A stretch of 7,304 nucleotides of DNA from an uncultured Clostridia bacterium (GCA_944393295.1 CALXZR010000115.1:1-7304), one strand, 5' to 3'; counted from the first letter of the stretch, positions 1 to 6,628 are shown. Notes: a model not told the origin generated them from the letters alone. A program made the numbers and translations.

Positions 1-59
1 TCTTTAATCATCGTAATTAAAGAAGCAATCCATAAAAACTAAATATGCAGGGAAGTCTA

Positions 60-110
60 ATGGTAAAATTTGTTTTTAGAAAAGTTATAAAATTAAAAGA
101 AATTTTCTAG
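60..110 (+). CDS. Candidate leader peptide 1 (16 aa)
   Basis: A short reading frame encodes MVKFVFRKVIKLKEIF, a basic and hydrophobic peptide of unknown function. It has a plausible Shine-Dalgarno (AGGG at 49-52, seven bases before the ATG). The SD-to-start block GGAAGTCTAATG is identical in the second leader, where an ORF of 14 codons begins at the same place. The stop TAG (108-110) is exactly the 5' end of hairpin P3, and the 5' strand of P2 lies inside the ORF. A ribosome translating it would therefore melt P2 and, at the stop, mask the base of P3. That geometry resembles attenuation leaders, but regulation is inference. The peptide is short enough that chance cannot be excluded. Confidence 0.4.
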   Translation: MVKFVFRKVIKLKEIF

Positions 111-142
111 CACTAATTTTATTTAAAATTAGTGCTATTTTT
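108..142 (+). terminator. Terminator-like hairpin P3 in leader 1
   Basis: TAGCACTAATTTTA (108-121) is the exact reverse complement of 124-137 and is followed by five Ts (138-142), as in a weak intrinsic terminator or attenuator. The two-base loop is too tight, so the inner A-T pairs probably stay open. The equivalent hairpin in leader 2 (3418-3440) keeps the TAGCACTAAT stem but is followed by TTTGTG. Termination is therefore not clearly a shared function, and the conserved property may be the hairpin itself. It sits inside the P1/P2 fold and starts at the leader-peptide stop codon. Confidence 0.4.
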
Positions 143-232
143 GCTGTAATAAAATTCTAAAAATAGAGAGCTTAAAATGGTTTTCTTTTGAGAAATAAGT
201 GTAGCATTAGGTACATTTGTTTTATGGATTAA

Positions 233-272
233 AGGAAAAAATTATTTAAATTATGTTAGATAATTTTTTCCT
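233..272 (+). promoter_or_regulatory. Perfect hairpin before the RBS, copy 1
   Basis: AGGAAAAAATTAT (233-245) pairs perfectly with ATAATTTTTTCCT (260-272), a 13-bp stem with a 14-base loop, ending 17 bases before the AGGAGG site. Leader 2 has a 12-bp stem of different sequence at the same place. The 3' arm ends in TTTCC, which could alternatively pair with GGAAA of the ribosome site (GGAGGAAA), giving a possible on/off switch for initiation. The stem is seen directly; the switch is inference. Confidence 0.6.
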
Positions 273-289
273 ATTTAAATAAAATTCAT

Positions 290-295
290 AGGAGG
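290..295 (+). promoter_or_regulatory. Ribosome binding site of LRR gene 1
   Basis: AGGAGG lies 10 bases before ATG 306. A nearer ATG (298) is only two bases from AGGAGG and opens a three-codon frame ending in TGA that overlaps the true start. The 15-base block TAGGAGGAAATGCTA is identical before both LRR genes, so this site decides the start at 306 (and at 3602 in copy 2). Confidence 0.85.
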
Positions 296-305
296 AAATG
301 CTAAA

Positions 306-3138
306 ATGAACAAAAGAAGATTACAAGAAAATAAAGCTTTCTATAATAGCAAGCAAAAGATAAGTAAGGAAAAAGGAATAACCTTAATTGCTTTAGTAAT
401 TTCTATAATAGTAATGCTAATACTAGCAGGAGTAAGTTTAAATGCGGTTATACGGAGATAATGGAATAATTACTCAGGCACAAAATGCAACATATATGCA
501 AAGTATTGCAGTTTTGGAAGAATATTTAAATAATTACTATATAGAACATTATGATCAAATGAGTATAGCTGAAAGCAAAGTTGTTGCATTACTAGGCTTA
601 GAGCCAACCTGGTTTTATCATCCAAAATTAAATTATGTAGTAGATAGTGATGGTGTTGCACATTATTTTTTAATTCCAGAGAATTTACCATCTGAGATAA
701 GTAGTCAAATTAAAGACGGAAAAGGTAATAAAGAATATAGAGATTATATCAATTGTAATGATGTATATGGAGTAACTAGTGACTTAAAAGTTTATTATTG
801 CAAAGATGGAAAAGATTCGATAATGGGAGTATCTTCAGAAGAGTTAGACTTAGATTCACCAACTAGAGTAATATTTGCTGCTAATAGTAATTGGGCTAAG
901 CTTATAAGTGGAAAAGCAGATACTGAAATTCAGGCTCAAAATATAAAATCTGTAACTAGTGTGAGTATTGATGAAAATAGTGGTATTACAGACTTGTCTG
1001 AAATTTACAATATTGTTGGTCTAAAAAAGTTAGAAATATCTAATATAGAAATTAGTTTAAGTGGAATAGAAAATTTAGGAAATTTAGAAGAAATATATCT
1101 AAGAAATTGTAAAATTACAGATGCTACAGCAATTTCAAGTTGTGATAAATTGAAAAATATTTCTCTTATAAATGAAACTCAAGAATCTGTTAATAATGTG
1201 TTAGATAATATGAAAGAAAATGATTATTCGAATTTGAAGCGTTTAGAAATATATGCCGATAGCGATAGTTACAAAAAGTTGATAACTGATATTTCACAGC
1301 TTGCAAGTTTTACTCAAGCTACTAAAAATAGTTTAACACACTTAATATTAAAGTATGAAGATATTAGTAATTTAAGTTTTTTAGAAGGTTTTAATGCACT
1401 ACAAGAACTTGATATAACTAACAATGCAAATATAACAACTCTAAAAGGTTTAACATCAAAGGCACTACAAAATTTATATGCAGATAATTGTAATTTAGGA
1501 CTAAATGAAACAGAGGAATGTTCAGAAGAGAATGCTTTATATGCTTTAACAGGTTGTACAAATTTAGAAGAGCTATATTTAAGAAACAATACACATCTAA
1601 AACATATAAATTATTTAAATTCAAGTAATAATTATAGTTATTTATATTTGTCAGGAAACACTAATTATATAGTAAATGAAGTTATAGAAATACGAGATAA
1701 GTATTTATCTGCGACGATAAGTGTGATAGATACAAAATATATGGATGCAATAAATGGAACTGAGATAATGGATTTGAAAAATCTGGCTTTAACAGATTCT
1801 TCCGAAAAATTTATTAGTTTAAAGGGAAATACCAATGTTAAATCTTTAAGATTAGATGGAAATACTAATTTAAGCAATAGTAAAATTCAAGAAGTATTGA
1901 GTACTTGTACTAATGTACAATATTTAAGCTTAGTAGGATTAACACAAATAACAAGCATAGATTTTGTAGAGAATATGTCGAATCTAAAAGTTTTAAATAT
2001 TTGGAATTGCTCAAATTTGAATGATATATCAATACTTGAGAAACTTAGAACAGAAAATAAACAAAATTTAAAAACGTTAAAATTAAATAATAGTAAAATA
2101 GATTTAACAAAAATTCAAAGTACTATTAGTAATTTAAATCCTAGCAGTTTAGGTAGTTATGATTTAGAAAGTAAATGGGGTGGATATAATGGTTTTGTAG
2201 CTTCATATTCTGTTTGGAAAAATTTAGAAAATTGCAATAATATTACAGCAATAAGAGGTTCATATGTAAATAATAGAATAGATTTTGAAAATAATTATGT
2301 AGATTTAACAAATTGTGCAAATTTAAAAGAAATTGATTTAAGTTATATAACAGTAAAGTTGAAGTTGCCAGATAGTGTTACAAGTGTTAATTTAGGAGTC
2401 GATTCAATAAAAAGTGATTTAATATTTACTTCTACAAGTAATTTAGAAACAGCCATAATAAGAAATGCAGAAAGAAAATGGACTAATGATTATTTTTCAA
2501 ATTGGTGTAATAGACTATCTGTATGTCAAAAATTATCTAGAATTGAATTTATGGATAGTTGGTATGATAATGGGTCAACAAGTGCAATAACAGAGCTAAA
2601 AGATTTGAACTTATTAAAAAGCTGTAGTAGTTTAAGAACTTTAAAAATATGCAATATGCGAAATATAACTAATATTGAAGGTATTGGAGAATTAAGCCAA
2701 TTAACAGATTTAAGTATATATAATTGTTCTAATTTAAATGATATTTCAGATTTTGAATGTATATATGAAAATGGAGAATTAAAAAATGGAATACTAAATT
2801 TAAATACATTAGATTTACACAATAATTCAATTGAAAATATTGAAGCTTTAAATGGATATATTAATCTTACAAATTTAAATTTAAATCAAAATAGAATTAG
2901 TAATATTTATCCATTGAGAAATTTAAGTAAATTAACAAGTTTAAATCTAAGTAATAATTGTATTTATGATACAGATTACTACAAAGATGAAAGTGGTACA
3001 GATAGAATATTTAATTCAACAGAAGTGTTAGCTTTACTATATAATTCAGGTTTAAGAAATATATATTTAGAAAATAATTATATTGAAGATTTTTCAAATA
3101 TAAGTAATTTAAAATGGGACGATAAAACAGGATTTTAA
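306..3138 (+). CDS. Prepilin-anchored LRR surface protein 1, read through a +1 frameshift
   Basis: The gene is best read as 306-452 joined to 454-3138, giving 943 aa. Residues 1-24 are a basic prepilin leader ending in Gly24. Cleavage by a prepilin peptidase would be expected before ITLIALVISIIVMLILAG, the hydrophobic pilin helix (about residues 25-42). Ala replaces the classical Glu5. GDNGIITQAQ, the usual continuation of this helix in clostridial pilin-like proteins, starts at residue 50 but is in the +1 frame. A conserved domain follows (about 50-225, with EPTWFY and NDVYGVTSDLKVYYC). LRRs of about 22-25 residues run from about 226 nearly to the end, most regular near the C-terminus (internalin-like LxxLxLxxNxI spacing), before a capping segment. 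Without the shift, the first frame stops at TAA 459-461 as a 51-aa stub. An internal start at ATG 442 would give 898 aa without a membrane helix. That is less likely, because the helix upstream is under clear coding constraint. It is probably cell-surface and binding; the ligand is unknown. Confidence 0.8.
447..461 (+). other. Candidate programmed +1 frameshift site, copy 1
   Basis: The site reads GTT ATA CGG AGA TAA in the incoming frame and, after skipping C453, GGA GAT AAT GGA in the outgoing frame. The first frame meets a stop two codons later. The outgoing frame restores the expected VIGDNGII pilin sequence. CGG is found in-frame only here and at the matching site 3722. The upstream P-site codon differs between copies (ATA here, ATC there), so the shared element is CGG-AGA/GGA rather than a slippery P-site codon. 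There is no homopolymer that would suggest polymerase slippage. Confidence 0.7.
460..515 (+). repeat. 56-base block identical in both LRR genes, after the shift site (copy 1)
   Basis: Positions 460-515 are identical to 3729-3784 without a single silent change, whereas 12 of the 26 codons just upstream of the junction differ silently. Inside it, CAAAATGCAA (481-490) can pair with TTGCA-G-TTTTG (506-516, one bulged G), a possible downstream stimulator of the frameshift. The stem starts 25 bases after CGG, which is far for a classical stimulator. Recent gene conversion is the main alternative explanation. Confidence 0.6.
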
Positions 3139-3141
3139 AGA

Positions 3142-3182
3142 AAAAAATAAGCCTTAAGTACAAAACTTAAAGCTTATTTTTT
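3142..3182 (+). terminator. Intrinsic terminator after LRR gene 1
   Basis: AAAAAATAAGCCTTAAGT (3142-3159) pairs with ACTTAAAGCTTATTTTTT (3165-3182). This is 18 positions with one C-A mismatch and a five-base loop ACAAA, ending in a T-run, and it starts four bases after the stop codon. The A-run on the 5' side lets it act in either direction. It implies that LRR gene 2 has its own promoter. Confidence 0.85.
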
Positions 3183-3317
3183 ATTTGTTAAAATTCTATC
3201 ATTACAATACTTTTAAGTCAATATTAAAAAAATTATTTTTTTAATATTTTATAAAAATTAAATAAGTCTGAAATTATAAAAGCAAGATAAATGTTGAAAT
3301 GCAGCACTTTTATTTTC
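3183..3317. other. AT-rich spacer with a 13-bp A/T-only palindrome
   Basis: No gene is visible here. AATATTAAAAAAA (3220-3232) pairs perfectly with TTTTTTTAATATT (3236-3248) around a TTA loop. This could be a weak second terminator or simply a bent/cruciform A/T tract. The promoter of LRR gene 2 must lie in or near this spacer, because leader 2 starts by about 3318. I could not find a -35/-10 pair with acceptable spacing that stands out from the A/T background. Confidence 0.5.
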
Positions 3318-3375
3318 TTCATTAAGTTTTGTACTTAAAGAAAATCCATAAAAATAAAATATAAGAGGAAGTCTA

Positions 3376-3420
3376 ATGATAGAATTTGTAAAGCAAATAA
3401 AACACATAGATATTAGATAG
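3376..3420 (+). CDS. Candidate leader peptide 2 (14 aa)
   Basis: The frame encodes MIEFVKQIKHIDIR, with GAGG (3365-3368) seven bases before the ATG. Start context and position match the leader-1 frame. Its TAG stop (3418-3420) is again exactly the first three bases of the P3 hairpin, although the two frames differ in length (14 versus 16 codons). The peptide sequences share little beyond M-x-x-F-V and a basic, hydrophobic character. If the frame is real, the act of translation is more likely to matter than the product. Function is unknown. Confidence 0.4.
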   Translation: MIEFVKQIKHIDIR

Positions 3421-3537
3421 CACTAATTTTATTAGTGCTATTTGTGATGTGAAAAATTTACAAATTTAGAACTTAAAATGGTTTTCTTTTAAGAAACAAA
3501 AGTAGCGATTCTTTGCATTTTTGTTTTATGGATTGAA

Positions 3538-3570
3538 GGAGAAAAGAAATGAAATAATTTTCTTTTCTCC
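3538..3570 (+). promoter_or_regulatory. Perfect hairpin before the RBS, copy 2
   Basis: GGAGAAAAGAAA (3538-3549) pairs perfectly with TTTCTTTTCTCC (3559-3570) around a nine-base loop, 15 bases before AGGAGG. Sequence and loop differ from the copy-1 hairpin (234-271) while the 12 pairs are kept. The 3' arm CTCC could also pair with GGAG of the ribosome site, so an alternative sequestering fold is possible. Confidence 0.6.
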
Positions 3571-3585
3571 AAAATTAAATAACTT

Positions 3586-3591
3586 AGGAGG
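3586..3591 (+). promoter_or_regulatory. Ribosome binding site of LRR gene 2
   Basis: AGGAGG stands 10 bases before ATG 3602, within the same 15-base block as in copy 1. It rules out the longer reading frame from ATG 3521, which runs through the leader hairpin and has no ribosome site. Confidence 0.85.
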
Positions 3592-3601
3592 AAATGCTAG
3601 A

Positions 3602-6600
3602 ATGAACGAAAGAAAATCATTTCAATATGTAAAGCAAAAAAACGGAATAACTCTAATAGCTTTGGTAATTTCAATAATAGTGATGCTAATATTAGCTGGG
3701 GTATCTTTAAATGCAGTTATCCGGAGACAATGGAATAATTACTCAGGCACAAAATGCAACATATATGCAAAGTATTGCAGTTTTAGAAGAATATTTAAAT
3801 AGCTATTATGTAGAACATTATGAACAAATGCAAAATGAAGAAAGCAAAGTATTAACTCTAACATCATTAGAGCCAAATTGGTTTTATATTCCAGCAAGAG
3901 AAGGAATAGGAGGCTTAATGTATATTACCGATAGTGATGGAAATGCTTTGTATTTGATAAAAAAATCAGGACTACCAGATGAGATAAAAAATCAATTAAA
4001 AGGTGGAGATGCTGGAGAGGGTGAGTATTCAGATTACGCAAGTTTAAATGATGTATATGGAGTTACTAGTAATTTAAAAGTATATTATTGCCAAAATGGA
4101 AAAGATACAATTTTAGGAATAAGCAAGGAAAATTTAGATAGTGACAATCCAAATAGAGTTGTTTTTGATGAAAACTCAGAAATTAACAATATATTAGGTC
4201 AATATGATAGTAACGAAGATGGAAAAATAGATGCACAAGAGATAAAAACCATAAAAGAATTAACAATAACAGAAAACAGTGGAATTAGTAATTTTAAAGA
4301 TTTATACAATTTAACAAGTTTGCAAAAAATAATTTTTCAAAATGTTAGTCTGCAAAATTTAGAAGGAATAGAAAATGCTGTACAGCTTAATTTTGTGGAG
4401 TTTCAAAATGTAAATATTCAAGATTATAAAGCCTTAGGAAAAATCTCAAAGTTACAATATTTGTATATGTATATGCCAAATGATGAAGAAGTAGATAAAT
4501 TGTGTACAGGTTTGGAAAGTGCTGAATTAAGTTCGTTAAATTATTTTGGACTTTATGGTTTTAATTTAATGCAATATACAAGTGATTTGAATAGATATTA
4601 CAATTCAACTACATCAGCTCTAACAGATATTTCTCCACTAGAAAAGCTAAGTACGGTAACGAAAGAAAGTATTAAATATGTATATTTAAATAATAATAAT
4701 TTAAATAGTATAGAAGCTCTAAAAGATTTTAAAAATATATACAATATAAATTTAACAGTAAATACAAATTTAAAATCTTTAGAAGGATTAGAAAACAAAA
4801 AAGACTTAAAATATTTATATACAGCATATACTGGTATAGAAAACACAGATGGATTAAGTGGTTGTGATGAAATATATTATATTGTTTGCCATAATACACA
4901 ATTAAAACAGTTTACTAATTTAACCGGAACAAATTTAAGTTATATATATGCCGAAAATAGTAAATTAACAACTTTGGAGGGGTTAGAAAATCAAAATATT
5001 ATATATTTTGATTGTGAAAATAATACTGCATTAGAGAGTGTACAAGCTATACATAATATTCAAAGTATAAAGGAATTATACTTAGCAGGATGTGAAAACA
5101 TGATTACTGAAGAAGTTAGTACTTTAGAAAATGTAATTATAAATTGTGGTTCAAAATACACTATTCCAAGTAAATATTCATTATGCTTTGCAAATACTCC
5201 AAGAATTGATTATTCTGAGCAAAATTTATCAGATACTTCAGTAGAGATTGGAGCTTTAAAAAACAAAACTTCTTGTACAGCTTTAAGTTTAAAAAATTGT
5301 AAAAATTTATCTAATGAAAAATTGCAAGAAATATTAAGCACAATGACTGGAATGCAGTATTTACAATTATATGGTATTAGTAATTTAACATCTATTGATT
5401 TTGTAAGCAATATGCCAAATTTAGTAGAATTAGATTTAAGAGGAACTTCAGTAACAGACTTAAGTAAATTAGAAAATAATGAAAAAATGCTACAATTATG
5501 TATAGATAATGTAAATAGTAATTTAAATGAAATACCAAAAACTATTACACGTTGTACTGGAACGAGCTCAGGGTGGTGTTATTATTTTTCAAATAATACT
5601 AAATATACATTTGGGTTATTATTATCTGGTAAAGCAGAACTGCTTTCAAAATTAGGAGAAATAACTAGTAGTGATTTTCAAAAGTTAACTATAAGGTGTG
5701 ATTTTGACTATAAAGGTGCAAATCTAGACTTAAGTGCTTGTTCGAACTTGAAGGAAGTAATTTTATTTGATTTAGGAAGGATTACTGTAAGTTATCCATC
5801 ATCTATAGAAAAGATAACATATACAAAAATATATTCTAACAAGCAAAATACAATTGCAAGTTTGGGAGATTTATCTAATTTAAAAACATTGACTGTTGAA
5901 ACAACAGATTCGCCTGTAATATCTAGATTTTTAGAATTAGCAAATGGAGCACCTAAATTAACTAGTTGTAGTTTTAATGATTCCATTATGAATGAGTTTC
6001 CACCAAATGTAAATTTACCAGTTTGTGAAACAATTTCTTTTACTTGTAACTATGGATCAAGCAACCAAAATGTAACAAGTCTTGAAAATTTAGAAAGTGC
6101 ATACTTACCAAATTTAAAAACTCTAAATATGAGATACAATAGAAATTTAAAATCTTTAAAAGGAATAGAAAATTTAAAGGCTTTACAAAGTTTAGATTGT
6201 TACAATTGTGGATTAACAGATATTAGTAGTTTAGCTTCATGTACAAATTTACAATATGCTAATTTTGATAATAACCCTTCTGCTGCTAAATATAATTCAA
6301 TAATTGATATTTCTGCATTTGAAAATTTAGTTAACTTAACAGAGCTTAGACTTGGAAATAATAAAGTAAGTAGTTTAAAAACTTTAGAAAATTGTACAAA
6401 ACTTGCAACATTAAATTTAGAAAATAATTGTATATACGATAACTCATCATACACTAATGAAAGTGGAGAAAGTATTACATATAATAATTTAGAAATATTA
6501 GCAAATTTAAATAAAAATGGAGCACTTAGAAAGTTATATTTAGCCGGAAATAGTGGTATTGCAATATGGACACCGCTATCTAGCATATCAAATTGGACGG

Positions 6601-6617
6601 GTAAATCTGGTTGGTAA
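3602..6617 (+). CDS. Prepilin-anchored LRR surface protein 2 with EF-hand-like loop, read through a +1 frameshift
   Basis: The gene is best read as 3602-3721 joined to 3723-6617, giving 1004 aa. The basic prepilin leader is short (Gly15). The hydrophobic helix ITLIALVISIIVMLILAG and its continuation to VI are identical in protein to copy 1. GDNGIITQAQ begins at residue 41 in the new frame. The conserved N-domain (EPNWFY, LNDVYGVTSNLKVYYC) is followed by a single calcium-loop-like DSNEDGKIDAQE (residues 202-213), with Asp/Asn/Asp/Asp/Glu at ligand positions; copy 1 has no counterpart. Diverged LRRs and a C-terminal cap (NNCIYD..., ending SGW) complete it. Without the shift, the first frame ends at TAG 3800 as a 66-aa protein. 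Starting at ATG 3711 would give 968 aa without the membrane helix. It is probably a processed pilin-like surface protein; the binding partner is unknown. It is followed closely by a small membrane-protein gene. Confidence 0.8.
3716..3730 (+). other. Candidate programmed +1 frameshift site, copy 2
   Basis: The site reads GTT ATC CGG AGA CAA in the incoming frame and, after skipping one C (3721 or 3722), GGA GAC AAT GGA. It is in the same codon of the same helix as the copy-1 site. Here the incoming frame has no early stop (it runs to 3802), so the stop in copy 1 is not a required element. Three silent changes lie in the 15 bases around the junction, and each is silent in the frame that applies at that point (GCG/GCA and ATA/ATC before, GAT/GAC after). 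Confidence 0.7.
3729..3784 (+). repeat. 56-base identical block (copy 2)
   Basis: This is the partner of 460-515. The same hairpin can form (3750-3759 with 3775-3784, one bulged G, nine pairs because the outermost C-G is lost). Confidence 0.6.
4206..4241 (+). other. EF-hand/dockerin-like calcium loop within LRR protein 2
   Basis: DSNEDGKIDAQE fits the 12-residue calcium-binding loop D-x-N-x-D-G-x-I-D-x-x-E of EF-hands and dockerins. It sits between the conserved N-domain and the first LRRs. There is only one loop and no second repeat, so it is not a full dockerin. Copy 1 has ASN/SGKADTEIQ-type sequence here and no such loop. Confidence 0.65.
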
Positions 6618-6622
6618 AGGAG
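6617..6622 (+). promoter_or_regulatory. Ribosome binding site of the small membrane protein
   Basis: AAGGAG overlaps the last base of the LRR gene 2 stop codon and lies six bases before ATG 6629. It favours that ATG over the in-frame TTG at 6611, which lies inside the preceding gene. Confidence 0.8.
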
Positions 6623-6628
6623 AAGTAT

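Larger units (their letters stand above)
1..272 (+). promoter_or_regulatory. Structured 5' leader RNA, copy 1 (unrecognised class)
   Basis: This stretch precedes the first LRR gene and can fold into an ordered set of stems, all matched in the second leader at 3318-3570. The stems are: P0, 1-8 with 16-23 (7-base loop CATCGTA); P1, AATCCATAAAA 27-37 with TTTTATGGATT 220-230, a perfect 11 bp enclosing the rest; P2, 69-81 with 155-167; P3, 108-121 with 124-137 (TAGCACTAAT type, innermost pairs probably open); P4, TTTCT 182-186 with AGAAA 191-195; P5, 197-203 with 212-218 (8-base loop); and P6, 233-245 with 260-272. P0, P2, P5 and P6 differ in sequence from the other leader yet stay paired, which supports real RNA structure. 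The segments GGAAGTCTAATG (51-62) and CTTAAAATGGTTTTCTTTT (171-189) are identical in both leaders. I do not recognise it as a known riboswitch; it lacks the c-di-GMP-I aptamer signatures. The promoter must lie upstream of the window. AT-rich sequence pairs easily by chance, so each single stem is weaker evidence than the shared set. Confidence 0.7.
3318..3570 (+). promoter_or_regulatory. Structured 5' leader RNA, copy 2
   Basis: This is the second copy of the leader, with the same order of stems: P0, 3318-3326 with 3334-3342 (7-base loop TTTTGTA, one A-A mismatch); P1, AATCCATAAAA 3343-3353 with TTTTATGGATT 3524-3534, identical to copy 1; P2, AATTTGTAAA 3383-3392 with TTTACAAATT 3457-3466, a different sequence from copy 1 but again perfect; P3, 3418-3427 with 3431-3440; P4, TTTCT 3483-3487 with AGAAA 3492-3496; P5, 3498-3506 with 3515-3522 (one bulged A, 8-base loop); and P6, 3538-3549 with 3559-3570. 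GGAAGTCTAATG (3367-3378) and CTTAAAATGGTTTTCTTTT (3472-3490) are identical in both copies. The spacers between stems drift freely while the pairings are kept, which argues for a functional RNA in front of both genes. Confidence 0.7.

Noticed and set aside
57..210. Pseudoknot between CTAATG (57-62) and CATTAG in the P5 loop (205-210) of leader 1
   Set aside because: Six pairs are possible in copy 1, but the P5 loop of copy 2 (GATTCTTT) cannot make them, so it is not conserved.
1..272. c-di-GMP riboswitch controlling pilin-like genes
   Set aside because: Attractive biologically, but the conserved class I core and class II pseudoknot signatures are not visible.
177..309. Very short start-stop frames in both leaders (MVFF, MD and ML plus one residue, each with a conserved stop)
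   Set aside because: Stops are kept as TGA or TAA in both copies, which is curious. But they lack proper ribosome sites or sit too close to one, and a single A/G transition explains each difference.
453..456. Four-base decoding of CGGA as one amino acid
   Set aside because: It would give ...AVI-x-DNG, replacing the Gly normally seen in this pilin family. Skipping C gives the expected Gly. It is not formally excluded without protein data.
306..461. Simple pseudogene or sequencing error
   Set aside because: The identical shift occurs in two copies that differ at many silent sites, with long intact frames after it and no homopolymer at the site.
442..3138. Start of LRR protein 1 at ATG 442 (and of protein 2 at ATG 3711), giving proteins without a membrane helix
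   Set aside because: The upstream helix is under clear coding constraint with a strong RBS at 290 and 3586. A Shine-Dalgarno-like AGGAG lies before 442, but the equivalent in copy 2 is GGGG from the Gly codon, so an internal start is not well conserved. It is kept only as an alternative for a minor product.
3250..3317. Sigma-70 promoter of LRR gene 2
   Set aside because: TATAAA- and TTGAAA-like strings exist, but none pair at 16-18 bases. In A/T-only DNA such matches carry little weight.
3521..3802. 93-aa reading frame starting at ATG 3521
   Set aside because: It begins inside the leader's P1/P6 structure without an RBS. Only the part from ATG 3602 is the true prepilin start.
470..6586. Minus-strand reading frames inside both LRR genes
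   Set aside because: They are shadows of the A/T-rich repetitive plus-strand coding sequence, without ribosome sites or recognisable domains.
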